Shown: positions 1 through 9,229 of the stretch, one piece after another
Layout: every line of letters begins with the position of its first letter
Numbering within the stretch: the first letter of the stretch is position 1
NCBI GenBank assembly: GCA_029931535.1
Contig: JAQPZY010001436.1
Span: 2,569,001-2,633,000 of the forward strand
Reading direction: 5' to 3'
Length of the DNA stretch: 64,000 bases
Origin: Margaritifera margaritifera
Lineage: Eukaryota; Mollusca; Bivalvia; Unionida; Margaritiferidae
Position numbers and translations under genes: made by a program
Notes under the pieces: model-generated
Told to the model about the DNA's origin: nothing
Databases searched by the model: none
Seen by the model: only the letters and a program-made list of their open reading frames with translations

Positions 1-56
1 CATCGAGATGTACAAATGAAAGACAAATACACGTTTCCTGTGACTTTGCCTGGATA

Positions 57-299
57 TTGTATCTCAGAAAGTCGACTCAAGACTCAAGACGTTCAAACAA
101 TAGCCCAAAGATATTGATGGAATGCCCGGGACGAGGAGACCAAGTACAGTGTTTCGGTTGTGGTGTGAAGATCCACGAATGGAAGTATAAAGATTCAGCT
201 TTCCTGGAATATGCCAGATTGTTTCCGTGCTGTCACTACTTTCCTTTGGTTGGGCATGGCTATTATAAACATGGATACTTTAGAAGAGAGAATTCGTAG
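57..299 (+). pseudogene. BIR (inhibitor-of-apoptosis) domain fragment
   Basis: The 80-residue frame contains VQCFGCGVKIHEW followed by a short spacer, LEYARLFPCC and a further aromatic stretch. This matches the second half of a BIR zinc fold: CxxC, conserved Trp, then the (E/D)HAR-FPxC segment. BIR proteins block caspases or regulate signalling, and large DNA viruses and adintovirus-like elements often carry them. The histidine zinc ligand is replaced by tyrosine (LEYAR), and the N-terminal part of the domain is absent or out of frame. No ATG opens the frame. Probably a decayed anti-apoptotic gene of the element; a host BIR exon captured at the edge is the alternative. Confidence 0.7.
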
Positions 300-1740
300 T
301 TTACCTACTGAGCTACGAGGAAATATTTTACAAAGAGCTTGCACAGATTCAAGTGAAACGCAAAGAACAATTGCATCCTTTACGACATAGACGTTTCAAC
401 CAGTGGTACATGCATGCTATAAGAGGACTGATTGTTTTGAAAGTGTTAAAATGGTCAGACATTAATCGACTGCCATAGCTAAGAAGAATTTCGATGCCAC
501 GACTTCTGCCTACAATATGGCAGTGGTACACATAATTCCAGACGACAAAGACTTAGAGGATTACAAAAAAAAAAAAAAAAAAGGTCAAAAGAAGTGTCAC
601 CTGAAGAAGAAACTTGTTCACGGCATGTAATGTGTGAGTTAGTGACTGGCTCCGTACAACTATTTCCTCAAAAAAAGACATTCCAGTGAAGGATTAATAT
701 AAAAGCTGACCATGCCACTATTTTTGCCCCTAATGTTGCAGCAAATTCCGTGGAAGGAAGTCAATGACAATGTTCAGAACATAAAGGATTACCAAACACG
801 TTTACAAGAACTGTTTCCACATACCATTCCATTGAATTTTGGACGGCGTCTAATGTGTGTTAGTGACTACTTTTCTCGGATTTCGTTTAGCGGCAGATTC
901 GAAGTGGACCATTTGTGAACAGTACATGCAAGAAAGATATGACCACCAAAACTGTATATGTACACGAAAGACAAATTGTATTAAAAGTTTTGAGAATAGT
1001 GATGAAGACAAGTTATGTACCTCCGTGTTAAGAAAACATTCGTCGAACTTTATCCACGCTTCATACGTACCAAGAAGTGTGTATAGCTAGTTGGTTACAC
1101 AAACGAATTCACGACTGGGAAGATGTACGTGACTGGAAAAGTCTTGGCTTCAATGCTTGGATACAAAAAGTGGCTCATTATGCCAAAACCATTATGTGCA
1201 CTGATCTAAGAAAGTAAGTTAACTTAGAATCAGCGCAAGAAGTAAAGTCAAAAGAGAAAGGGGAATTAGAAACAATTTTAGAAACAGTGATAGAAGAAGA
1301 AGAAGCCAACATAGAGGAAGTCAACGAAAGTAGTAGTAGTGCACAAATAGAAGAAAAAAAGGAGAAATGACATTTCCGGAGAAATTAAAGACCATGAATT
1401 CCACAGAGACTTGAAGAACACCAGAGCGTGTACGTAGATTTAATGTTGCACAGACAGATCGAGAATGTTGTCCTCTTACTTGTTTATATGCAGATGCAGT
1501 GATTAGTGATTTGTGTCTTATTGATTTACGGAGTCATTTATGCCTTATGTATTTTTGTGTTTTAATTCTTGTACACTGAAGTGTAAATATGTTTTTTGTT
1601 GTTACACTTTCCATGACAAGAGAAGAGAAGAGAAGTAAATGCATAAAATGTCTTGCGTCGTTGATGGTAATCTCAGAATTCTACATACCATGGTTATGGC
1701 TGCATCCTCCTCTTCCGTTCTCAAAATGATTGACAAAAAG
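300..1740 (+). other. Eroded, unrecognised part of the virus-like element
   Basis: Short plus-strand open stretches persist but none is recognisable. One at 712-918 is about 68 residues. Another around 1225-1368 is strongly acidic (runs of Glu, then poly-Ser, then Lys/Glu). An A-run at about 565-582 precedes Lys-rich codons. Composition and strand match the flanking element genes, so this is probably decayed element coding sequence rather than host DNA. No PolB motifs such as DTDS or YCDTDS were seen. Confidence 0.4.
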
Positions 1741-1767
1741 CTAGATCGTCAAAGTTGAGAGGCATTG

Positions 1768-2335
1768 TATCTTAGCCATCCCTTTAACATGTTGATTGCT
1801 GGACCGAGTGGTGCAGACAACAACGAATTTGTCAAACGTTAGATCGTACACAAATTACAATTGTTTGATAGTCCACCACAATGTATCGTGTGGTGGTACA
1901 AAAAGTGGCAATCAGCTTACACATTACTTTAAGAAAGTCATGAAGAACCCATTTTGTTTGTAGAAGGCATTCATCGCGAAGACGATGGGATCGTGTCTGA
2001 TTTTAGTTAAACACATCTTGTCATCTTCGACGACATGTTAGGAGAAGACGAAGAAGAAATTAAACTTTGGTTTACACGAAAAGGACATCATCGTAATGCT
2101 AGTATTATTTTAATTACATAAAATTAATTTCAAACAAAGTAAAGCACATCGCACCATCAGTCTCAATGCCCATTATGTGGTATTGTTTAAAAGTCCAGGA
2201 GATAAACCTCAAGTGCAAGTGTTAGACAAACAGTTAGGAACACCTTGGCTGAATTATGCGTATGACAACACCTCTCAAACACCCCATGCGTATTTATTCA
2301 TTGATTTAAAACCTACACTCCCAATTATTTGATAG
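1768..2335 (+). pseudogene. A32/FtsK-HerA-type packaging ATPase (Polinton ATPase), broken
   Basis: The translation gives a Walker A-like NMLIAGPSGADNNEF, where the usual Gly-Lys-Thr end is lost, then IVWWYKKW. About 60 codons on is a Walker B-like LVIFDDMLGE, then GHHRNASIILIT, and later HYVVLFKSPGDKPQVQVL. This is the motif order of the genome-packaging ATPase of adintoviruses and Polintons, which pumps DNA into capsids. Several in-frame stops occur (after VKR, LL, FS, LIT), and there is at least one frameshift near 2125-2150. The missing Walker lysine alone would inactivate it. Position upstream of the structural genes fits the element. Confidence 0.85.
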
Positions 2336-2339
2336 TTTG

Positions 2340-2990
2340 TTCCAATGTTTTTCACAATTGGTGCCACGAAGGAGGTCCTGTCATTTACACATCACCTTTA
2401 GAGTCTCTCTGTATAAAACTGTAAAAACATCCTTACAAGGCATGATTCACATACCCCATCAAAGAGAACGTTTTTTGAAAAACATAAAGTAGCGTTGTCA
2501 CAACTGGCAGATCCAAGAATCGATACGCAAACCAAAAGATAAATCAGTTGGAAACCTGGTGGAAGTGGCTCTTTAGGTGATGTCATTATTCGCTCACTTT
2601 TAAAATTGGATCCTAATGCTGAAGCTTAAACTAAAAAACTCAAATCTCCAAAAAGACGGCCGACCAAAAAGAAAAGAGGTGCAGCATGTTCACACACAAA
2701 AAAAGAAAAGTCCCAAGAAAAAAAATCTGCCAGAACGAGAGGTACTGCTGCTAGGACGCACAAGTACTCCAGAAAACCACGTGATGGTATCTCCTCCTGC
2801 CACTTCATCATCTGCGTTCATGATGATGCCCGCCAAACATTATTTAAGACCAATGTTTCCTAATTTTATGAAAAAATGGAACCCATTTCTAAAGGAACGT
2901 CCAGTTCTCAAGCGGAGATGACGACGACGTCTTCTACTGCTTTAGCGACTGCTGTAGCTAACAAAAGTGGTCTCACTTAAGACAAAAGTA
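2340..2990 (+). pseudogene. Basic, Lys/Arg/Ser-rich core-like protein of the element, broken
   Basis: After a weakly open stretch (LSQLADPRIDTQTK and GGSGSLGDVIIRSLLKLD near 2500-2625), the sequence encodes a strongly basic segment around 2630-2800 rich in Lys, Arg, Pro and Thr in two overlapping plus frames. One frame stays open from 2616 to 2921. Such small basic proteins in Polintons/adintoviruses are thought to be DNA-condensing core proteins like adenovirus VII; that role is inference from composition and context. Stops and frameshifts interrupt it. Confidence 0.5.
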
Positions 2991-3270
2991 CAAGACAGAA
3001 CAGGTGTGTTACAAAATTTACTGGATTTATCCATACAAGAATTGTCACGATTTAGTCAGTTGAAAACACCTCATCGTCGAGTGCTGCCCATAGTGAAGTT
3101 GATACAACGTGCCGACAAATAGTGGAGACGTATTCCAGTATAACAAAGAAGAGTGAAATAAGATTCACTTTCAGTGTTTTTGTTCCTGAAGCAAAATATG
3201 TCACCAAGACGAGCACACCATCCTTCTCGTTCCAAGTAACAACCTTCTTCCAAAAAAGACAACAAAAAAA
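2991..3270 (+). other. Unrecognised stretch between core-like and hydrophobic proteins
   Basis: Plus-strand frames are open in pieces (SSSSAAHSEVDTT, then a Thr/Ser/Phe-rich stretch) but no domain is recognised. A long open frame on the minus strand here looks like a by-product of the same sequence. Probably decayed element coding DNA. Confidence 0.3.
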
Positions 3271-3594
3271 AAGGAACCCCGTCCTGGTTTAGCTAAACAT
3301 TAGGATGTTTTGTTACTACTGACCAAATCAAATCCTTCAAAAAGCACCCAAAGAAATCATTGATACTGTGTGTAAATGCTGTTAAACGTTTTTATAGGAA
3401 CTGTACCTTTGTCCAAGAAACAACGATTAGGAAAACATCAAAACATTCTTCGCCAAATGATGAAAGCGAAAATACCCATCATTCAAAATAAAAAAATGCT
3501 TGTTCAACTAGGAGGATTTCTACCCATGCTGATAGGATCGTTGTTAAATGTGGCTGTTCCTTTGCTAGGACCGATTGATGGACCTCTTTTATGA
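3271..3594 (+). pseudogene. Small element protein with hydrophobic GGFLP C-terminus
   Basis: A fragmented upstream piece (PRPGLAKH, then SNPSKSTQ) leads into an open frame from 3376 to a TGA/TAA cluster at about 3595. It is basic in the middle and ends in LVQLGGFLPMLIGSLLNVA, a hydrophobic membrane-active-looking tail. This architecture is a known small ORF in Maverick/adintovirus-like elements, where it is compared with adenovirus pX-type minor proteins (family-level inference). The 5' part has stops, so the gene is broken, although the last 72 codons are intact. It follows the basic core-like gene, a usual neighbour. Confidence 0.6.
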
Positions 3595-3599
3595 GGAGT

Positions 3600-4260
3600 C
3601 ATGACATGAAATAGAAGAAGATACAAAAGGATACCCTTTTCTGGAAAGACATCACACTTGTACCTTTGGATCTTATGAAAGGAGGAAAACTCACTTTAGT
3701 TCCATACAAACAATGGGTGGAACTCCATCGTTCGTACGAACAATGGAACACCTCATTTAACTCTTAATCCTAACCTCACTGAGATGTCACAGTTACAAGA
3801 AGAATTACAATCGTAGACGGATCGAACCGATTTCTCAGAAACAGAAAAATAGCAACGGTACGGACAATTATTGCGAGATTTCAAAACTATCATGAAAAGC
3901 AAAGAAAAACAAATAGCCACAGTCACAGGGGTAGAAGAAGAAGACTCAAGAGAAGTGTTTCAAACTCCGTCTGCTCCAATACCTAGTAAGATCGTAGCTT
4001 CATTGTTGACACCGTCCCTTAGTCCCAACAAGAGAAATGAAAGTTTGGGTCCAAAAAATGACGTCGACACCGTTTTCAGGAGACGAAAAAAGAAAGAAGG
4101 GAAGACAGCAGTGAATAAAGACATCAATAAAAAAAAAAAACAACAAAAAAACAACCTCACGACCAATGACCATACCTACTCCTATTTGCAATCCCAAAAA
4201 CTACCACACGAACATCAACCTAAGAGCAGTATCGAACAGTCGGTAAATTATTAAGGAGTA
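3600..4260 (+). pseudogene. Element protein with LVPYKQW motif and basic low-complexity tail
   Basis: Near 3660-3770 the frame reads LMKGGKLTLVPYKQWVELH, resembling the N-terminal 'xxLVPYExY' motif found in an uncharacterised coiled-coil/linker protein of Maverick-like elements. A frameshift follows, then an open frame at 3871-4254 (127 codons). That frame is rich in Ser/Thr/Pro and later in Lys/Asn (poly-A stretch at about 4129-4160). The A-run makes the opposite strand look like a hydrophobic ORF, which I discount. Function unknown; the assignment to one gene is tentative. Confidence 0.45.
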
Positions 4261-4305
4261 GCAGCAACAACAAATACAAGCAACAGTCAACCCAATCATT
4301 GAGAC

Positions 4306-5370
4306 ACTTTTATCCGGTATTTACTACAATCCTGCTAATGCTGCTGGTTACGAAGGAGTTCAAATATTGTATCTTGGTGCCAAAACCAAACTCAAAAGTG
4401 TACGTTTGCAAGATGTGCAACAATGGTAAAAAAAACAATCGACGCACGCATTAAACAAGTCCATTCGACAAAAACTTTCCAGAAGTCAAACCAAAGTACC
4501 AGGCATCGATCAGCAATGGGAAGCAGACTCATTTAGCAGCGTACAATCGTGGTTGCAAATATTTGTTTTGTGCCATTGACGTGTTTTCAAAATCAACTTG
4601 GGTAGTTCCCTTGACTTCTAAAACAAGTTCAGAATTGGTGCGAGCTTTAAAACTGGTTTTGAAAGAAAGTGGTCGTCACCCTTTACGATGGTAAACAGAT
4701 AAAGACACCAAATTCTGAAGCAATCTTTTTAAAAAGAATTGAAAAAAGACAGATTCATTTTTTCACCACTGAAAATCCTCAAATAAAAGTCAGTGTCGTA
4801 GAACATTTTCAAAGAACTTTGAAAGAACGCATTTGGAAATATTTTATACATCAAAACACTCTCAAATACATCGACGTGTTACCACGTCTCGTCGAAGCTT
4901 ACAATCAATCATACCATCGTAGCATTGCATGTGCACCAGAAGAAGTAACCCCTGAAAACAAAGTGAAGGTGCTTGATCAATTGTTTGGAATGTCAACCAC
5001 CATCAAAGAGAAATAAATGTTAAAAATCGGAGATTGGGTTCGCATTGTAAAAATCTAACGCACATTTGATAAAGGTTATTTACCTAACTGGACAACTGAA
5101 TTGCTTCGTGTCACTCTACAAGTGCCTGGACGTGATCCTCCTGGCTATAAATTGGAAGATATGAACGAAGAAGTGTAAAAAGGAACTTTTTACTTGCCTG
5201 AGTTACAACAAGTGACCAAGAAAGAAGACGACGTGTACGATATTGAAAGCATTCTCGATCGAAAAACACGTAAATTGGGCAAACGTCAACTGGAAGAAGT
5301 TAAATTGCGTTGGAGAGGATATCCACCTAATTTGAATCTAGTCATCGAATATAAAAAGAAGAGGAAGTGA
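4306..5370 (+). pseudogene. Polinton-type DDE integrase with SH3-like and chromodomain tail, broken
   Basis: The N-terminal part contains GIYYNPANAAGYEGVQILY. The catalytic core follows: PGIDQQWEADSF (first Asp), KYLFCAIDVFSKSTWVVPL, TDKDTKF (second Asp, just after a stop) and VVEHFQRTLKERIW (Glu). The core ends in LPRLVEAYNQSYHRSI. The last 115 codons (4669-5016) are open. After a stop the frame continues with KIGDWVRIVK and TFDKGYLPNWTTE (SH3-like) and YDIESILDRK...LRWRGYPP (chromodomain). The three catalytic residues are visible but lie in different frames, with stops near 4430, 4578, 4691 and 5057. This enzyme inserts the element into host DNA; the chromodomain probably guides target choice (known for Mavericks). 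Confidence 0.9.
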
Positions 5371-5788
5371 CTATTAAGCCGTTAAACACAGCAGCTACCC
5401 CTCTTTCGCAGAGTTCCTCTCTTCAAGAACAACAAAAACAACCTCTGTGGGTGTGGTGTGAAGAACGTGCTCCTAAAACTCATGTTGTCTTTTTCTGCCA
5501 AATCTTGGTGGTGTATTGTGTCATCGGAGCAGTGATTGCATAATTTAAGTTTGCAACAAGGATGCAAACATTTGTGGACAATTTTACTCAGCAGTTGTAT
5601 TGGTTATCTTCTTCCCAGTCCTTTATTGAATTATACTACCGACAGTAACAACAACAACAACGGTAGCCTTACTGCCAACGTCAGTCACCATTCTTCCAGA
5701 CACAACAACAGCAGACCTCTTTTGGAACATTTTGAAAATCATTCTCCTTTGTAATCGAGTGACTCCTCGGAAACCGAACCATTGAACT
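5371..5788 (+). other. Unrecognised spacer or small ORF of the element
   Basis: An open frame at 5536-5754 (no ATG needed to open it) encodes a Ser/Asn-rich peptide with a run of Asn from AAC/CAA codons at about 5645-5660. No family is recognised. It lies between integrase and the penton-like gene and could be a minor structural protein or just open by chance. Confidence 0.3.
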
Positions 5789-6501
5789 ATGAATAACCAA
5801 TTTGATTTAACCTTACCGAATGACAGTTCTATAGATGTGTTTTTAACCAACACTTTATGTTGTTTCACGGCCAAATTACCTCAAGTCATACAACTGGATC
5901 ACGAAGCTCATTGGGAAGTAACGTTGGTAGAAATTATTCATCATACGCTGGCCCTCAATATACAAAAAAGGCCCAACACTTTCATCGTTGATATCCCAAA
6001 CGAACAAGTGCAAGAACAGTTGGACAAAAATATTTATGGTTATTACGAATCCAAAAAACCATCACCAACCAATCCTCCATTGACTACCTATACCATGAGA
6101 ATTCCTGTAGGCTATTGCTTTAATGCTCAACATCTGGTCGAAATGATTGCGTTTAAAACAACGATCGATTCTACAGCTATTATCGCTATTCTGTCGAAGG
6201 ACTACATTTATTGTTTGTGTACTCCGATGTGGTCGAGGACAACGTGGTGGGAAACACAGCGTTCCATTGCTAAGAGTCATTCCTTTCAAAGTGAATTCTG
6301 CCATCGCTGCTTATGTGGAAGGTGGAAACACGTATCACGTTCACCGTGAATTTGTACATTCTCATTATCTTCCTGTCAGTAAATCGGTATTTTCACATTG
6401 TCAATATTAGTATAAAAGAATATCTCAGACAAAATATTCTATTCTCAAAAGGAAAAGTCACGGTAAAACTACATTTTCGAAAACGATTCTCCAGTGAATT
6501 G
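5789..6501 (+). pseudogene. Minor capsid/penton-like protein (Polinton PX type), two frameshifts
   Basis: An ATG opens MNNQFDLTLPNDSSIDVF followed by FTAKLPQVIQLDHEAHWEV. This is the typical start of the 'LPS(N)xS...L..PI.L.G.WEVGL.EI' structural protein common in Maverick/adintovirus-like elements, taken to be the penton-like or minor capsid component (inference). The frame runs to 6349, but the conserved continuation moves to other frames after about 6140. It is seen as PLLRVIPFKVNSAI and HSHYLPVSKSVF in one frame and SKGKVTVKLHFRKRF in another, ending near 6501. Summed over frames, the full length (about 235 residues) is retained. At least two small indels have broken it. Confidence 0.75.
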
Positions 6502-6504
6502 TAA

Positions 6505-6683
6505 CAGATGTATTCTGTGAACCAAAAAGTCCCTCGACAACGAGGACATAGTTTAGGAGATATATTAAAATCAGCTTTTCAGTAAGAGCCATCTTAAAAC
6601 CGATGGTGACTCGAGGATTGCATGATTTAAAAGATGCAGCTTTGACGCAAGGGAAAAAATTCTTCAAAACAAACAAAGAAAAT
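6505..6683 (+). pseudogene. Protein VI-like minor capsid fragment
   Basis: Starts at an ATG reading MYSVNQKVPRQRGHSLGDIL, then a stop, then in another frame TRGLHDLKDAALTQGKKFF. The GHG/GHSLG..L..AF start followed by an amphipathic 'GL.DL...A...GKKF' is the usual look of the small protein between penton-like and major capsid genes in these elements. It is equated with adenovirus VI (inference). The frame then passes without a gene end straight into major-capsid sequence, indicating an internal deletion. Confidence 0.55.
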
Positions 6684-7289
6684 AAAAGCTTTCAGACTTT
6701 ACGTGCGCAGTATGGAAGTTTTACCTAAAGTGGGAAACGACAAGTCAAATTTTGAGCAGAACGACAGCCAAGTATCCACTAAGATGAGTAGAAGTGAAAA
6801 CCTTCATCAATGCCTCTGGACCCCGATCCAAGATCGAAGATAATGTTTTCCAAGGACAGCTACCCCAAAAATTGGCACATTGGCATCGTCAGCAATGCGG
6901 CGCTCAAAATCCTTTAGAGTTCCAATACTTCAACGTGTCCAAGATAGAAATCACTTGAGATGGCCAGACCCTTTGAACATAACTTTGCCCCAAAGAATTA
7001 CTTGAGAGCTTACTTGACACTGTTTGAAGCCGCAGGACAGTTAGGTACCAACAGCAGCCAGGGTATTTCGTACGACAATTTTGCAGGAGGATATGCTTTG
7101 TGGGGGTTTGATTTCACTCCAAACCAAGACAGCAACGAATAACATTTCCACCCTATAAAATCAGGGAAACTTCGTGTGGAACTTCAGTTTGTAATAGCTC
7201 TGGCAAACACAACGAACGTCATCTTGTATGCATAATTTGACAATACTATGGAAATCAACAGTTTTAGAGAAGTGATCCTAGACTATTAG
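6684..7289 (+). pseudogene. Major capsid protein (double jelly-roll), C-terminal third only
   Basis: The translation, moving between frames, shows KAFRLYVRSMEVLPKV, VEVKTFINASGPRSKIEDN, VFQGQLPQKLAHW, FQYFNVSKIEIT, then AYLTLFEAAGQLG and GYALWGFDFTPNQ. It ends with GKLRVELQFVIALANT and FDNTMEINSFREVILDY just before TAG. This is the C-terminal part of the capsid protein family often labelled F54H12.2-like in invertebrate genomes, now understood as the Polinton/adintovirus double jelly-roll capsid. About 200 residues remain, versus roughly 450-600 expected. The N-terminal two-thirds are missing, with the protein VI-like fragment abutting directly. At least three lesions occur (TGA near 6957, frame switch near 6960, TAA at 7232). 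Confidence 0.85.
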
Positions 7290-7812
7290 AAAAGATGGTA
7301 CACGAAGAACCTATAAAGATAAGCAATGAGGATGGTTTTGATCCAGAAAAACAACCACAACAGTCAAAACCACAAGTGAACAAGAAGGCAAAAATACAGT
7401 CATGATGTCATAATGGCCAGAACAAGAACAACATTTAGTCCCCTGTTTTGTTGGTGCCTTCGCTGAAAGAATCACCTGCCTAACCAGAGAACATTGTTAT
7501 GGATGTCAAATCGATCATCAAAGTTAGAAACAACACGACAAATGATTCATGATGTGTTCAGAAGACAAGTTGGAAGAGTATCTGTAAGATGCATGGACTC
7601 TCATCTCAGAAGAGACAATTTTGAGAAAGTGGTATAAAGGCTTGCGTGACCATTCCTTACCTCTGTTGACTTCTCCGGAGACGAAACGCATCGATGCTCT
7701 CTTGCAACAGAGTGCAGAGACTACTCGCTGTTCATCAACTTATTTGACAGATATTTCAAGGAAAAAGTCAGGTGTGAACTGATGACTGATAATTAACTGT
7801 AAAAAGAAGACA
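7290..7812 (+). other. Unrecognised decayed stretch before the protease
   Basis: Short open pieces only: one acidic/Gln-rich near 7296-7400, and one near 7610-7740 reading KWYKGLRDHSLPLLTSPETK. Probably part of an element gene placed between capsid and protease, but no family is recognised. Confidence 0.3.
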
Positions 7813-7813
7813 A

Positions 7814-8224
7814 TTGAATACATGGGAAACCATCATTTTGTTAAAACAAATTTTCGAATCCTGTGGTGTGTGCTAAAACTGACCCCCCCCCCTCCCCGAT
7901 CGAAAGCCTAAAGATGTTCAAGCCTATGTCATCAACACAGACGACAGTCATCGTCCAGGAACCCATTGGGTAGCCGTCTACTTTCCCAACTATCATAGTG
8001 TGGACTATTTTGATTCTTATGGATTACCTCCTATGGAAGACATCATTGACTTTATGAGGAAAAATACAGCATCTACTCAATTCAATAATGTGAGATTACA
8101 AGGATCAGATTCCATGATGTTTGGACAGTATTGTGTGTATTTTCTTAATCAACGCAATCTTGGATTTCCCTATGAACATTTAGTGACTTGCTTTGATCTT
8201 GAGTTCTCTAGAAATGTTGATTAA
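7814..8224 (+). pseudogene. Adenain-like cysteine protease (Polinton PRO)
   Basis: A leader resembling the family start (LLKQIFESCGVC, 7840-7875) is broken by a stop and a run of ten C at 7883-7892. From about 7896 to the stop at 8222 the frame is fully open. It shows the adenain-type catalytic signature: His in RPGTHWVAVYF, acidic partner in VDYFDSYGLPP, oxyanion Gln in VRLQGSDS and Cys in MFGQYCVYFL. The protease matures capsid precursors in adenovirus-like systems. Length from the C-run is about 109 residues, near the family's core size. The catalytic core is intact, but the start is lost through the homopolymer. Confidence 0.88.
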
Positions 8225-8408
8225 ATATACAGATGGTTTTGTGAACATTATGGGTATCTCGTGTCTTTAGCTCAGAAACGAAGTGTGCATCGATGGCAAA
8301 ATGACAGTGCCTTGGATCATTGGAAGTCAAATTTGACTTCACAACGTTGTCAGCCCTGTATATACGTTCATATTTTAAAATGTTTGTTTGTTTGTATTCC
8401 TGTTTGAG
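8225..8408 (+). other. 3' tail after the protease
   Basis: The frame near 8228-8345 reads FCEHYGYLVSLAQKRSVHRW before stops; this may be a remnant of a further C-terminal piece or a small gene. The sequence becomes T/G-rich after 8370. No other feature seen. Confidence 0.3.
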
Positions 8409-9090
8409 TTAGAGAAGCTTCTTATTAGTATTAAACATGTTGATTTTGAAAATTAATGGTATTATCTTGTGTTTTGTTGAAAACAAATTGTATTGAGATG
8501 CTCTTTTACCTTTCTCTCCATCGATCATGGTCATCTTTTCCTTCACGTCCGCGTACCAAATCGGAGGGATGTTGCTTCTCCCATATAAAGTGGTGTATTC
8601 ACCAGTCTTGCCACCCATTGTTGTCTCGTCAACAAATAATATGTCTTCAAAGATTGCCAGATTGAGGGAAGCCATGGTGTACATGCACCTGGTCAGGCAG
8701 CACCTGATCCGGAAAAGCACGGACAGGAAGACGATCATCTTCTTAAAAATGGCGCAGGACTTAGTAGAAGATGTCCTGCGCGAAGAATATATAATGGAGA
8801 GTGAAAAATGGGAGGCGAGATAAAGGCAGCAGCAGAGACAGCAGCAACAACAACAGGAACAACAAGGAGGAGAAAATATGGAGTGTAGAAAGGAGACGGA
8901 GGACTTCTCCTTCTTCTTTAGATAGAGAAGATCCTGTTCTGTAGTGAGGCCAATGGTTAGACGTGGCCGTCCTGCTCGACAATAAAATCCAGGACCACAC
9001 AGTCAATTGCCAACTCTTTTGTGTTGCATGCTTGTGTTTGTTTGTGTATGTCTTTGTCTTTTGCCCCCCAAAAAGTAAAACGTTAAAAAA
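8409..9090. repeat. Tandem unit 1 with overlapping ORFs on both strands
   Basis: Plus strand: 8527-8823 is open for 98 codons, ending in an acidic helix-like MAQDLVEDVLREEYIMESEK. After a stop, the CAG/CAA-rich stretch encodes a Gln-rich run. Minus strand: 8409-8738 is open for 109 codons and includes LFVDETTMGGKTGEYTTLYG. The unit ends in T-rich DNA with C-run and poly-A-like motifs (9050-9090). A diverged second copy follows at 9230-9935, so this is a tandem duplication. No family is recognised; which strand was coding is unresolved. Position suggests the right arm of the virus-like element. Confidence 0.5.
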
Positions 9091-9229
9091 ACTTTCCTTA
9101 TTAAAAAATGTGTGTTTTTTGGGTATATTGTGTCTTTAATACTCCCTTACCCTTGTATAACCTATGTAAAATAAAATCAGAAGAATGTTGTTGTTTTTTA
9201 AGTCCGCGATTAATGTTCCATTTTTTCTG

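Larger units (their letters stand above)
1..8400 (+). mobile_element. Degraded endogenous Polinton/Maverick (adintovirus-like) element, left end outside window
   Basis: A run of virus-type genes, all on the plus strand: packaging ATPase, retroviral-type integrase with chromodomain, minor capsid/penton-like protein, major capsid C-terminus and adenain-like cysteine protease. This combination is diagnostic of Polintons/Mavericks and adintoviruses, which are integrating double-stranded DNA elements with capsid genes. Every reading frame is broken by stops or frameshifts, so the copy is fossil. A protein-primed PolB, normally present, is not seen and may lie left of base 1 or be lost. Base use is less AT-rich than the surrounding intergenic DNA. 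Terminal inverted repeats could not be recognised. The right limit is uncertain and may extend to about 10.6 kb. Confidence 0.9.

Noticed and set aside
3960..4197. Phe-rich minus-strand ORFs resembling a membrane protein
   Set aside because: Complement of a Lys-rich, A-rich plus-strand element gene.
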